The notes beneath the pieces were generated by a model, which saw only the letters and a program-made list of their open reading frames with translations, did no database searches and was not told the DNA's origin. Shown here one piece after another: positions 1-11,337 of a DNA stretch of 31,484 nucleotides. Position numbers and translations under genes: made by a program. The DNA is from Lobulomyces angularis (taxonomy: Eukaryota > Chytridiomycota > Chytridiomycetes > Lobulomycetales > Lobulomycetaceae), in NCBI GenBank assembly GCA_027604685.1, contig JADHYX010000252.1:1-31484 (forward strand), given 5' to 3'. Position 1 is the first letter of the stretch. Each line of letters starts with the position of its first letter.

Positions 1-114
1 ATTCAAGTTTCTTTTCTTATTCCAAAATACTGATACTTTTTAATATTGGGTTACATTTTTTGAATTAAAGAAGACAGCTTTATATATATAATAGTGAAAC
101 AAATTTATATAGCA

Positions 115-2410
115 TTATATCGAATTTCTAGATAAATAATGTCCCCCAATCTCATAAAGCCAGTCTTTTTGAAGTATAGAGCAGTTCCTCATATATTTCC
201 GTTTTGTGTGTACTAATTCATTAAACATGATACAATCCGCACCTTTCAAAAATAATCCCGAACTCGGATGAATATGCACAACCTGTGATGGTACAGTTTT
301 ATAAAAATCAGATACATCAAAAAAATTTACCTGGTTATTTACTAAACTTTTGTAACTACCATCAGTTTGCTTTAATGCAACATTTTGAAAAAAGCCAGAA
401 AGAAAACACTTTAAAATATTTTCATTCTTAGAAGTTGATGTTACTGGTATATTATTTTGGGCGCACAGGTCTATCAACTGCTTTTGTACATCCTGATGAA
501 TATAATATGGTTGAAATAAAAATGTAGTTAAAATACTTACCAATGCTTGCTTTATTGATCTAAACTTTATATAATTTTCTTTACACCAATCAAAGCCATT
601 TTTTTGGCTTTGAAACTCTTTGATGATGTTCAAAAAAGTTAAATGATCCCCTGAAAAAAATTAAAAACTTTTTTTATAAATTCTAAACCTTCATAGTTAT
701 TAAATTTCTTTAAGGCAAGAGTAACCTCTTCCTTTTTATCATTGGGAAAATTAAATAAAGTATCAACAGATAAGCAGGATAAAATGGAGATAACTTCATT
801 GCTACAGGCATACTCCTTAAATACATAAAAACCATTAAGATATTAGAAAATATTTTCTACTTTTGATTTAATTAAGACTTTTGCAAACTGGGCTTCTACA
901 GGAAAAACCGACATAAGTTTTCCCTCTTCTGTCAATTCACCATTTTCATCTAATGCGCCTAAAGCAAATAACTGCTCCAAAGCTGATATTACTGAAAAAA
1001 TTTTTAAATTTTTCAAGATCAATAAAAATTATACTGTTAGATTTTGCTGGCTTTTCTATAAAATCAAAATTAAAAATGTCTTCCACTCCAGAAGCTTTTA
1101 ATAATAATAATACTGATGTTAAATTGCATCTTTTTATTTCAGGAGACTGAGACACCTCCAGCTTCTCATATGCTTCTTCTGTGTACAACCGGTAACAAAC
1201 TCCAGGTCCCTTAAATACCAATCAATATATGCCTTCACCATATTCAAACCTCTCTGCCAGCTCTACCAGTCCTTTGGCCAGCAGAAGCCTGTGAGATCGG
1301 TTCTGTTGCTAATGTTTCCAAGCCTATTCTTGAGTTAAAATTTCGGACTTTAACAAGCCCACAGTCAATTACATATCTAAAAAATTAAAAATAATAATTC
1401 TTTTTGCAAAATTTACTTTATTCCAGGAATCGTAATAGATGTTTCCGCAATGTTGGTACTTAAAACCACCTTTCTACAACCATCAGGGGTCTTCTCAAAA
1501 ACCTTTTGCTGATTTTCATTAGATAGAGCTGCATATATGGGCCTAATAAGCAATGTATCACACTCTGCAGGCAAAAATTTTACAGTATCTTTCAAAATCT
1601 TTTCACAATTTTCAATTTCCTCTTGTCCGGTCAAAAAAACCAAAATGTCTCCTTTTTGCTCTTCCTTATGTATTTGCAAAATAGTAATCAGTGTAGCATC
1701 CAAATGGTCTTCTTGTTGCTTTATAGAATGAAATATTTTTACAGGATATTGTCTTCCCGCCACGTACAATACCTTTGAACTAAAGAACACATTATAGGAT
1801 GTTTTTTTTTATAAATTACTTTTTGTAATAATTTGAAAATAAATCAGCATCTATGGTGGCGCTCATAATGACAAGTCTGAAATCATCTCTTTCCACTAAA
1901 ACATTTTTTATCAAACCAAACAGCACGTCCGTTCTTAGCGTCCTTTCATGCGCTTCATCCAAGATAATAATGGAATATGACCTGAACCTATTTGTTTGGA
2001 ACTCTTTTAAAAGTAAACCTGAAACATATTAACAAATTGAAAATATATATAGATACCATCAGTCATAAATTTAATTCTCGTTTTATTTGATGTTTTGTCA
2101 TTAAATCTAATTTTATATCCCACTTCTTCACCCAACTTCACATTCAACTCTTTGGCAGTTCTAGTAGATAAAGAAATTGCTGCAACTCTTCTCGGTTGCG
2201 TCACAGCAATTATTTTATTTTTTGGAAAAAGGTTTGAATTTAAAAGAAATTTCGGAATCTGAGTTGTTTTTCCACTGCCAGTTTCACCTAAAAATATTTC
2301 ATGAAAATAGTTATTAATTTAAAATATATACCTATAATTATAGTTACTTTATTTTGACTTATTTCATTAATTAATCGATCCTTGCATTGATATATGGGTA
2401 AATTCAACAT
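115..2410 (-). CDS. DHX33: DEAH-box RNA helicase, DHX33-like
   Basis: ATP-dependent RNA helicase; human DHX33 acts in nucleolar rRNA synthesis and translation. I assemble eleven exons (high to low): 2332-2410, 2057-2287, 1820-2018, 1417-1779, 1250-1376, 1035-1209, 861-991, 689-815, 541-650, 331-492, 115-282; 623 residues, all phases agree. Seen in order: Walker A GETGSGKT (about residue 27), [12 protein letters not shown] (about 124), [25 protein letters not shown] and QRTGRAGRE (about 325-333). The C-terminal OB-fold part carries HPSSGLF and ends near QKDWLYE, as in DHX33. DHX33 is about 700 residues, so this copy is slightly short at the N-terminus and starts just before the helicase core. 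Two introns (493-540 and 283-330, 48 nt each) have no stop and keep frame; I call them introns because DHX33 lacks matching residues and both have GT..CAG borders. It is transcribed divergently from the NAT9-like gene. Confidence 0.93.
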
Positions 2411-2677
2411 TAAAAAAAAAAAAAAAAAAAAAACTGTATATTTTTTAGTTCAAAAAAATTTTAGATAAATAGTTAATCAGTACAGTAAACCCAAAGTTCA
2501 CTCAGGTATACTAAGCTTACACTCATTTACAAGATTTAATCAGTTATTCTTAGGAGAAGAAAAAATTTGTAAAACTGTAACAAAACCTTTTTTTCGGAGC
2601 TCGGTGCAGTTATACATACAATATTATAGTACAATTACATTTTTACCTCCTAAGCTCAGAAAATATTATTTACAAAA
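2411..2677. promoter_or_regulatory. Divergent intergenic promoter, helicase / NAT9
   Basis: These 267 bases separate two start codons on opposite strands, so they should hold both promoters. A run of 22 A lies at 2412-2433, immediately upstream of the helicase ATG. Poly(dA:dT) tracts of this kind commonly exclude nucleosomes in AT-rich genomes. I see no clear TATA box or other motif. Confidence 0.4.
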
Positions 2678-3554
2678 ATGAAACCAACGCAAGAAGTGCT
2701 GAAAAGCGAGTTTGTTACCTTAGTTCCTTACATTAAGGAACATGTGGAAATATATAACAAATGGATGCAAGATGAAGAATTAAGGAAACTGGTAACCATA
2801 GTTTAAAAAACTTGATCTAATGTGCATTTTCTCTCAATTTTATAATTTTTAAACTTGAATTTTTCAAAAAATGAAGACTGACAGTGATTTGTTGACGTTA
2901 GAAGATGAATTTAAAATGCAAAGAAGCTGGGCTGAAGATGAAAATAAATTTACTTTTATAATTTTAGTTAAATTTTTTAAGCAAAACTTAGTGAAACCAT
3001 TTTGTGACCATTTTGGTGGTATGGTAAAACAATAAATTAATAGATGCATTTTTAAATAACAAATTACACTTAATCCATAATACATTTCAATCAATTTATT
3101 TATAAATGATCTTTACATTAATTGGTACAAACATCACTAATTTTATTCTCATTAAAAGGCAGGTGATGTAAATATTTTTTTATCAACATCAAAAACCGTG
3201 GGAGAGCTAAGCCTAATGGTCGCAGAAAAGCAATTACGAGGAAAAAAAATTGGTTTACTTTCTTTGAAGTTAATGCTAAAATTTTGCATCGGTAATTTTC
3301 AGTTTTTAAAGAAATTAGAAGTAAAAATTAAAAAGTCTAATTTGGCGTGCTTGAACTTATTTTTGAAGTTCAAATTTAAAAAAATTACTGAGAGTGAAGT
3401 TTTTGACCAAGTTACCATGAATTTGCGATTCAAAAAAAATGAAAACTGGATTGATGAAGTGGAAGATGAAGATGAGTGGAAGGAAGATGCCCTTTTAGGA
3501 ATAGATCGATGGGATAAGAATGATTACCGACTCTTCCTTGATGAAATTATCTAA
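2678..3554 (+). CDS. NAT9: N-acetyltransferase 9-like (GNAT family)
   Basis: Acetyl-CoA-dependent N-acetyltransferase related to NAT9, a GNAT protein linked to microtubule stability in animals. Exons: 2678-2791, 2877-2966, 3159-3554; 199 residues against 207 in human NAT9. Exon 1 gives FVTLVPYIKEHVEIYNKWM and EELRKL, exon 2 gives TLEDEFKMQRSWAED and FTFIIL, exon 3 starts AGDVNIFL and carries the acetyl-CoA loop RGKKIG and VFDQVTMNLRF; all match NAT9 in order. The second intron (2967-3158, 192 nt) is much longer than its neighbours and replaces a short linker present in NAT9, so a small extra exon inside it cannot be excluded. The tail is acidic (VEDEDEWKED). A possible poly(A) signal follows at 3658. 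Confidence 0.85.
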
Positions 3555-3865
3555 AATTTTGATTCGAGTTGCAGCACTTATTCTGCGATATCCATACAAC
3601 TATTTGTAGTTTGTTGAATGTTATATTATTTATGTATATGGCTGTTTCGAATCTGAAAATAAATTTCATATGAACTTTGTTAAACTGTTATTGCATGTAC
3701 CATTTCTAAGGCATGTGGAACCTATAGTTTTTATACTTTCCGTAAATTTTTTGCTTCTTCTCAAATTTCTTCAGTCAAATCTTCTGAGTTAAATTCTTTT
3801 GTGAAACAGATTTTTAAAAGTTTCAAAAGCTGAGTTTAGAAAAAATTAAATTCATTATTCGTAAT
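3555..3865. other. Intergenic spacer, NAT9-like to WW protein
   Basis: 311 bases between two + strand genes. It contains an AATAAA at 3658-3663, about 104 bases after the NAT9 stop, and otherwise low-complexity AT-rich sequence. No coding signal or repeat was seen. Confidence 0.4.
3658..3663 (+). terminator. Possible poly(A) signal of the NAT9-like gene
   Basis: Canonical AATAAA downstream of the stop at 3554. In such AT-rich DNA this hexamer also arises by chance. Confidence 0.3.
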
Positions 3866-4371
3866 ATGTATGTTTGGTATTGGCCGTGTAAGTAATAAAG
3901 TGAGAAAGATATCTATGAAAGATTTTAAATTCCTTTTCTGGTTACATTTTTTAATGGTTTTTTTTAATAGGGATTGTTGGACCAATTTTATTTTTTTCAT
4001 TTTTATTAACCTTTACGTTGTGGTGCGTATTCTGTAAGTATTATGAACTCAAAACAAGTTAATTAATTTAATTTTAGGCGTTACAGCAGTGGCTGCAGAT
4101 GCTGCAGATTATGGATATCGTAAATCTTATCGTCGCCCACTGAAAACCTACATTTCAACTCCTCAAACTTCCTATCAAAAAAACTCTGCACCGAATCCGT
4201 TTGGGTATAAGTTCGTAAGCTAGTTTAAATTATATTTTTAGAAACAACAATTTGCCAGAAGGATGGTTAAGGCAATTAGATAATCAAGGAAGACCATATT
4301 ACGTTAACCTTACAACTGGTAGATCTCAATGGGAATACCCTTCCGCTGCTGCTTCCTCATCTAAAGGATAA
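3866..4371 (+). CDS. Small single-pass membrane protein with a WW domain
   Basis: Four short exons join into one frame: 3866-3887, 3971-4033, 4078-4204, 4242-4371; 113 residues. After a short Trp/Tyr-rich N-terminus there is one strongly hydrophobic segment, about residues 8-35 (includes GPILFFSFLLTFTLWCVF), then a basic Tyr/Arg stretch, a Gln/Ser/Pro linker and a WW domain at about 75-104. The WW domain is complete: LPEGW, the YYVN pair, W22 residues after the first Trp, and a closing Pro. WW domains bind proline-rich peptides. I do not recognise a family with this layout. The hydrophobic segment may be an anchor or an uncleaved signal, which would decide whether the domain is cytosolic or luminal. 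The start rests on the first exon only. Not previously named as far as I can tell from sequence alone. Confidence 0.75.
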
Positions 4372-4448
4372 CTCTGATAAAAACGCTTAAACAGGAACAG
4401 TAAAGAAAGACTGTTTCAAAGTAGTTGAGTCGTAGTAGACAGGACATT

Positions 4449-4454
4449 AATAAA
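4449..4454 (+). terminator. Possible poly(A) signal of the WW gene
   Basis: AATAAA 78 bases after the WW gene stop and before the FGAM synthase start at 4603. Supported only by the motif and its place. Confidence 0.3.
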
Positions 4455-4602
4455 AAAACTACCTGGTTACAACTTAAAATGCATTAAGCATCTCTATTAT
4501 AATTCTCATAAGTTTGCTCTACCATGACACCGGCAATTTTTGGCCGGTGAAAAATTTATCAATAATACAAAAAAATTTTAGAAATTTAACTTTAAACTAA
4601 AA

Positions 4603-7600
4603 ATGAAGTTAACTTTATTATTAGGTTCTAAAGCTTTAACTTCTTTTAAACAGAAGTCTCTTTTAGCAAATATTGGCGACAACAACATCACTCACATTGA
4701 TGCTTTATATACTCATTTTGTTGGTTCCGATTTTGAGCTTGATAAAACTGTTCTCTCACAATTAGATACCCTTTTAAAATATGGAGATTTTCATAATAAT
4801 GACGATTTGGAATATATTAAATTTTACTTAAAGAGTTATTTAAGTAACGATAATTCGGAAAACAACATTTTAAAGTTTGATCCTTTGATAAAGGTTTTAC
4901 TTGTTGTACCAAGAGAAGGTACTATTACACCATGGTCATCAAAAGCAACTGATATTGCTAAAATCTGTGGACTTTCTGATAGCATCAATAGAATTGAACG
5001 AGGTTTAGCTTACATTATTAAATCCAAAACAGAAATTACAGATATTAGCACCATTAAGAATTTTTTGCACGATAAAATGACCCAGGAAGTTTTAATCGAA
5101 GTCAAGAACTTGGATAAACTATTTTCGACTGGGCCACCTAGAAGTTTAAAATCCGTTGAACTTTTAGAAGAATTCAACAGTTCCAAGAAAATGGGAAAGT
5201 CCCTTGAAAATTGTTTCAATGATGCTAAACTTGTTTTAGAAAAGGCTAACAGTGATTGGGGTTTAGCACTTGCAGGTATTATTGATCCAAAATGCTCATC
5301 TATTTGTATTTATTAAACTGAAATCTTATAATATGCTGTTTATTGTAGATGATGAAATCGATTATTTAGTGAAAGCATTTTTATCCAATGAAGATAGTCC
5401 AAGAAACCCAACGGATGTTGAACTTATGATGTTTGCTCAGGTAAACAGTGAGCACTGTCGTCATAAAATTTTTGGGGCTACTTGGACAATAAATGGCTCT
5501 GATCAAGCTGATTCCCTTTTTGGAATGATTAAAAATACTTTTAAGTTACACCCGCACCACATTTTAAGTGCCTACAGCGACAATGCTGCGGTTTTGAATG
5601 GAGCTACTGCACTCAGATTTGCTTCTGGGCCTGAATCGAATTTTGCGTACAAAACTGTGCTGGAAGAAGTCCATACTGTAGCAAAAGTGGAGACCCATAA
5701 TCATCCCACTGCAGTCTCTCCATTTCCAGGAGCTGGTATTGTTGATGTCCATTATTATTTATTTAAAAAAAGTTTAATTTTCAGCTACAGGTTCAGGAGG
5801 AGAAATAAGAGATGAAGGAGCAGTGGGGCAAGGATCAAAGCCAAAGGTACTAAATTGAGAATCTTGTTAACGTCCATCATCAAATAGGCAGGCTTAACCG
5901 GATTTACTGTTTCCAACTTAAATATACCTGGATATATCCAACCATGGGAAAAAAATTTAGAGAATGTTGGTTACCCTGCTCATGTTGCTAAGTCTTTAGA
6001 TATTATGATTCAGGCACCACTAGGTGGAGCAGGTAGAGTCGATTTTATTTTCTATACCTTTCTTGCATTTACATTTCTTCTAAGCATTTAATAATGAATT
6101 TGGGAGACCAAATTTGTGTGGTTACTTTAGAACATACCTGGAAAATGTTCCTGATCATAATGGCAAAGAATCTTTGAGAGGATATCACAAACCAATCATG
6201 ATTGCTGGTGGAGTTGGGTCAGTGAGACCTATGCATGTGTTTAAAAAAAAAATAACACCTGACTGTAAAATCATTGTTTTAGGGTATCAGTAAAACAAGC
6301 ATCAATTTTTTAATTCGTAAAAAGTGGACCCTCAATGTTAATAGGGCTTGGTGGAGGTGCAGCATCGTCTATGGCTTCAGGATCTAGTTCCGCTGAACTG
6401 GACTTCGCTTCAGTTCAGAGAGACAATCCTGAAATGGAGAGAAGATGCCAGCAAGTTATTGATGCGTGTACTAGTCTTGGAAACAAAAATCCAATAGTGG
6501 CCATTCATGACGTCGGGGCTGGAGGACTTTCTAACGCGTTACCGGAATTAGTACATGATAGCTCGCTCGGAGGTAGATTTCAACTAAGAGATGTGCCTTG
6601 CGATGATCCTGCCATGTCACCAATGGAAATATGGTGTAACGAAAGTCAGGAACGATATGTTTTAGCTGTATTACCAGAGGACTTGAAATTATTTTCTAGT
6701 TTGGCTAAAAGAGAAAGGTATCTTTATCGCTGGCAAAATTTTTTACTAATTGAAATTAGATGTCCTTTTGCAATAGTTGGTGTTGCTACTGCTGAAGAGC
6801 GTTTGGTGTTGGAAGATTCCCTATTTAACTCTAGGCCGATTGATTTACCAATGAATACTCTTTTTGGTAAACCCCCAAAGATGCACAGAAATACAGTAAC
6901 TGCTGAAAACACCTTGAAGCCTTTTTCAATACCACAGAGTAACCTCAGTATCAAAGACATTGCGGACAGAGTATTAAGATTGCCCAGTGTAGGTTCAAAA
7001 TCATTTTTAATTACTATCGGTGATAGGACGGTGACAGGTTTGGTCGCTCGTGACCAAATGGTAAGAGTACTTTATACTTCTTTAATTAAAAAAACAAAAG
7101 GTTGGGCCTTGGCAAGTGCCAGTTGCTGATGTATCTGTGGTGAATCTCTCATATGAAGGCTTTAATGCACAAAGCATGGCTATGGGAGAAAGACCAATTT
7201 TGGCTTTGATAAACCCTGCTGCAAGCGCTAGAATGGCAGTCGCTGAATCTTTAACAAATTTAGCAGCCGCTGATGTCCCCGATCTAAAAACTGTTCGGTT
7301 AAGTGCCAACTGGATGAGCGCAGCAAATCACGATGGTGAAGGTGCTGGGTTATACGAAGCAGTAACAGCCGTTGGTTTAGACCTCTGCCCTAAGTTAGGG
7401 TTAACAATCCCTGTAGGAAAAGATAGCATGAGTATGAAATCCAAGTGGAAAGACTCAAATGGATTTGAAAAAACTGTAACCAGCCCTCTGAGTTTAATAA
7501 TAACCGCTTATGGACCTGTCGTAGATTCAAGGAGAACTTTTACTCCTGTCGTTGAAGGTGGATCAGCATTAATTTTCATTGATCTTGGTGCAGGAAATAA

Positions 7601-9193
7601 GCGAATGGGAGGAAGCGCAATAGCACAAGTTTTTAATCAAGTTGGCAATGAAACACCTGATGTTGAAGTTGAAAGCTTCAAAGCATTTTGGGCTAGTTTG
7701 CAAGCTCTAAGAAGTAAAAATTTGGTAAAAGCATATCATGACAGAAGTGATGGAGGACTTTTTGTAACTATATTGGAGATGCTTTTGGCTGGCCACACTG
7801 GTGCAGTTCTGGACATCAGTCACCTTGGAGGAGTAGAGTTTTTATTTAATGAAGAATTAGGCGCAGTTATTGAAGTATCCAACGAAGACCTTCAAGAAGT
7901 TACGGCTACTTTTGAAAGCCACCATTTTAACTGTAAGCACTTGCATAATTTTGGAAAAGTAAAAAATAAGTTTGAAAAGGATAATGAATTTTTAGTTATT
8001 TTGGAAGGTACACAGATTATTTTTAAAGGTAAACCACTACATACTATTTTCTCTAGCTAAAATTGTTTTTTAATTAGAGAAAATTACTTCTCTTCATCAA
8101 ATTTGGAGTGAGACTTCTTTTGAAATACAAAAATTGCGAGATAATCCTATTTTAGCAAAAAATGAATTTGACTTATTAAGGGATTTTAGCAATCCTGGTT
8201 TAGATGAATTTTTGACATTTGAAATGGATGAAGACGAACCTTTAATAATAAAGCAATTGAAAGATAAAAGCATTAAGCCTAAAGTAGCTATTTTAAGGGA
8301 ACAAGGAGTCAATGGACACGTGGAACTCGCTTATGCCTTCCATGCTGCAGGTTTTGATACTACAGACGTTCACATGAGTGAACTCATAGAAGGAACTGTA
8401 AGATTAAGCAATTCTGACTTTAGAGGATTAGCATGCCCTGGAGGATTCAGTTACGGTGATGTTTTTGGTATAATTTTTTTTTTAAGAAATATTTGCCAAA
8501 TTAATGCCGTAAAAAGGTGCTGGTAACGGATGGGCCAAAAGTATTTTAATGCATGAGGAAGTTGGAAGAGACGTAAAACTTTTTTTTGATAGAGGCGATA
8601 CATTTGTCATTGGAGGTACAACATTTCTTTGTTATAGTTTATATAAAACTAACATTTTAGTTTGCAATGGGTGTCAAATGTTAAGTGCGATATCAATCTT
8701 GATTCCTGGTGTGGGTAATGTATCTACAGGAAAACCAAAGACCAAGTGGCCCAAGTTTACTTACAATGCAAGTAGTCAATATGAAAGTAGATTAAGTCTA
8801 GTAAAAGTGCTACCATCCCCATGTATATTTTTAAAGGGTATGAATGGAACAATAGCGCCAATAGCTGTAGCTCATGGTGAAGGAAAAACCAAATTTGAAG
8901 ATTCAGATGCAGAGTTGAATATGATGGAATTAGCTTGTATCCAGTATACGACACCTGCTGGAGAAATAGCAAGTGAAGAAAATTATCCATATAACCCAAA
9001 TGGTAGTAAAAATGGCTTAACGGGGTTCACAAGTCCATGTGGGCGATTCCTTGCTATGATGCCTCATCCAGAAAGAGTAATACTTGATGTTGCCAACACT
9101 TGGAAGAAATCCAATAGAAGTCGTTTTGGACCGTGGATGAAGATGTTTTGGAATGCCAGGGAGTGGTGTGAAGAAAATGTGATTAAAAGATAG
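4603..9193 (+). CDS. PFAS: Phosphoribosylformylglycinamidine synthase (FGAM synthase)
   Basis: Fourth step of de novo purine synthesis: FGAR + glutamine + ATP to FGAM, in the cytosol (yeast ADE6, bacterial large-type PurL). Eleven exons: 4603-5275, 5349-5735, 5785-5846, 5888-6032, 6085-6283, 6325-6717, 6760-7060, 7101-8028, 8078-8467, 8517-8615, 8661-9193; 1369 residues against about 1340 in human. Seen in order: N-terminal PurS-like region, [74 protein letters not shown], then the C-terminal glutaminase with [10 protein letters not shown], the nucleophile Cys in VCNGCQM and the His/Glu pair in MPHPER. Synthetase and glutaminase are fused, as is usual in eukaryotes. Each frame change falls at a GT..AG intron of 40-73 nt, so the gene looks intact. 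It argues for a purine-prototrophic host. Confidence 0.97.
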
Positions 9194-9453
9194 ATTTTTT
9201 TGTGTTTACCTGAAATTGAAAGCTATAAATTTTTTCTGTTTTTTTAATTTTTTAGATTCACTTTTATACAATTAATTTTTATTTTTCTGATATCATTGTA
9301 GAAATTTAAAGGAAATGAATACATAAAGATTATAACAATTATAATAATGTCAGTAAATCATTATTATTTTTCTTGTGTATAATTTAGAGCTTGTTTGTTA
9401 ATTATATTGATTATGAAAATTGAAATTTTTCCATTAATAGATATGAGTAAAAT

Positions 9454-11102
9454 ATGAAAAACCTCCTAACTTACATAAAAACCACTGCAATGGGATATAT
9501 TATGAACTCCACCTTAATATATTACTATTTTAGGCTGAAGTCTACTCCACTCCTTTTTAAGTATGAAAAACCAGTGAACTTCCAAGGTAGAAATCCTCAC
9601 TGCAAAATTTTCAAAGGGAATACTTTTATAAGTGAAGATTTTGAAATAATTCCTGTTCCTTACTTTGAAGACAACTATTCGTACTTAATTTTTGATTTAA
9701 AGTTTTTAACTTGTGTTGTTGTAGATCCAGGTAACTTACTACAGTTTTTCTAAAATTACGGTGTTTGTTCTCATTAATTAATTTTTTTTAATTATGTAAT
9801 GATATATTTTAATTTACATTGTACTATAAATATTTAATGTTTTTTTTTTTTTTTTTGAAGGTGATCCTCAGCTAATTTTAAACATGTTGGTACAAGAAAA
9901 GTACAATGACTTTGAATTAAAAGCAATTTTGACAACTCATAAGCAGTATGTTTCAAATTTTTAATTTTTTTAATGTATATTCATGAAGTTGGGACCATTC
10001 AGCTGGAAATCTTTCACTTTTGAATGGTTTGAAGCTATTTCAAAAGCATTTTGAAGGTATCAAAGTTTACGGAGGATTAAAAGGTTTTTTTTTAAAAATT
10101 AACTTGTTTTGAATTAATGTGATTCGACTTTTCGCAGACTTTAGCGGTTTTTTTACCAAATGGTATACCGGTGTTAAAAACTTTGTTAATGATAAAGATG
10201 AGATATACGTGGGCAGATTGTGTTTTAAAGTAAGCAAAATTAACTCTTTTTTGTGAAGCTCAATCTACGTAGGTGTTTGAAACAAATTGGCACACTAGTG
10301 GGCACTCCATGTACTTATTTGATCCGATAAAATCTCTTAACCTTAAAGAAAATAATGATGAGCTGGCATTATCTTATCCCTGCTCTCTTTTTTGTGGTGA
10401 TTCTTTCTTTTCTGGCGGAATTGGTATGTTTTTTGAAGGATCCTCTGTAGACCTACACAATTTCTTTACGACAAGTTTTCAAAAAATACCAACAACTACT
10501 TTATTGTGGCCAGGTAAACAATTATTTTAAAATTGTTTTAGAAAATTAACGAAAACAATTCTCCAACTAATGCTAGGCCATGAATATGCTTTCACAAATT
10601 TTCAATTTGCTAAAGAAGTTGAACCCAACAATCTGGCAATACAGTTTAGATTAAAAGATGTGAAGCATTTAAAATATATTAATTCCTCTTCTGTACCAAC
10701 CACACTCGAGCAGGTATATTAGTTTTTATCCTAATCTTAACCTTTTTTAAAGGAATCGCAATTCAATCCTTTCCTAAGAATTCATGGACAAGCGGCAAAA
10801 ATCGTTGCAGCAAAAAGAGGAACTTTAATTAGTGACTACGGAGGTGGAGGTCCAGAAGAAATATATAGCTCAGTTAAGAATTTGTTATCAGAAAGGGTTA
10901 AAAAGATAGAAGAAGAATTAAAGGATGAACTTAAAAAAAAATGGAAACGAGTGGAAATTAGGTTGAATATTTTAAATGCTGGTTACTTTGTAAATTAAGC
11001 TTTTATTTTTTTTTTTTTCTTAGGGAAGACGAATTATTGGAAATTTTGGTTTTACAGTGTTTAAGAGTTTTAAAAAGTGAATTTATTCCATCCAAATTAT
11101 AA
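9454..11102 (+). CDS. Metallo-beta-lactamase hydrolase, PNKD / glyoxalase II-like
   Basis: Member of the hydroxyacylglutathione hydrolase group, which cleaves glutathione thioesters such as S-lactoylglutathione; closest in layout to animal PNKD. Exons: 9454-9730, 9861-9945, 9989-10083, 10138-10229, 10273-10513, 10577-10713, 10753-10961, 11024-11102; 404 residues. Seen: VPYFEDNYSYLIFD, the metal-binding TTHKHWDHSAGN (split over an intron, about 117-127), the HTSGH ligand, the bridging Asp in LFCGDS, and LLWPGHEYA with the last His ligand. All metal ligands are present, so it should be catalytic. The C-terminus NPFLRIH is followed by a charged helix (about residues 345-385) not typical of glyoxalase II. 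The hydrophobic start (about 12-25) could be a membrane or mitochondrial signal. Without the last intron the protein would stop at about 10998. Confidence 0.88.
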
Positions 11103-11123
11103 ATTATTGGTTATAATTAAATG

Positions 11124-11129
11124 AATAAA
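11124..11129 (+). terminator. Possible poly(A) signal of the PNKD-like gene
   Basis: AATAAA 22 bases after the stop at 11102. Position is suitable; motif alone. Confidence 0.35.
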
Positions 11130-11337
11130 AATTATGGTGCCTTGCGCCTATATCCTTAGTTTTTCTATTTGTTAATAACACTTTTTTGGGTTGAAGAATT
11201 CTTGCAAAGTTGCACAATCGGAGCTGAGTTTTAAAAATTCAACTGCAAAACTAAATACTAAAAATTAGACATATTATTTCAAAACAATTTTCTTTTGTAT
11301 TATTGCTAAATTCAACTCAACTCCTAAAGAAAACTGA

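Noticed and set aside
953..1150. Plus-strand frame opposite the helicase
   Set aside because: It lies wholly over coding exons on the other strand and has no recognisable content.
2864..3094. Minus-strand frame of 76 residues over the NAT9 gene
   Set aside because: It covers a real NAT9 exon and its intron; hydrophobic composition reflects AT-rich antisense.
5270..5815. Open frame overlapping two FGAM synthase exons and starting inside an intron
   Set aside because: Its first part is intron sequence (5276-5348) and its last part reads past the donor at 5736; the joined exons give the family sequence instead.
8757..8999. Minus-strand frame of 80 residues
   Set aside because: Shadow of the FGAM synthase last exon; aromatic-rich and unlike any family.
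4603..9193. Possible pseudogene, since FGAM synthase shows many frame changes
   Set aside because: Every change lies at a GT..AG intron, and the joined exons keep all catalytic motifs and the normal length.
10962..11023. Alternative end of the PNKD-like protein inside this stretch (stop at about 10998)
   Set aside because: GT..AG borders and phase support an intron, and a coherent last exon follows; kept only as a possible retained-intron form.
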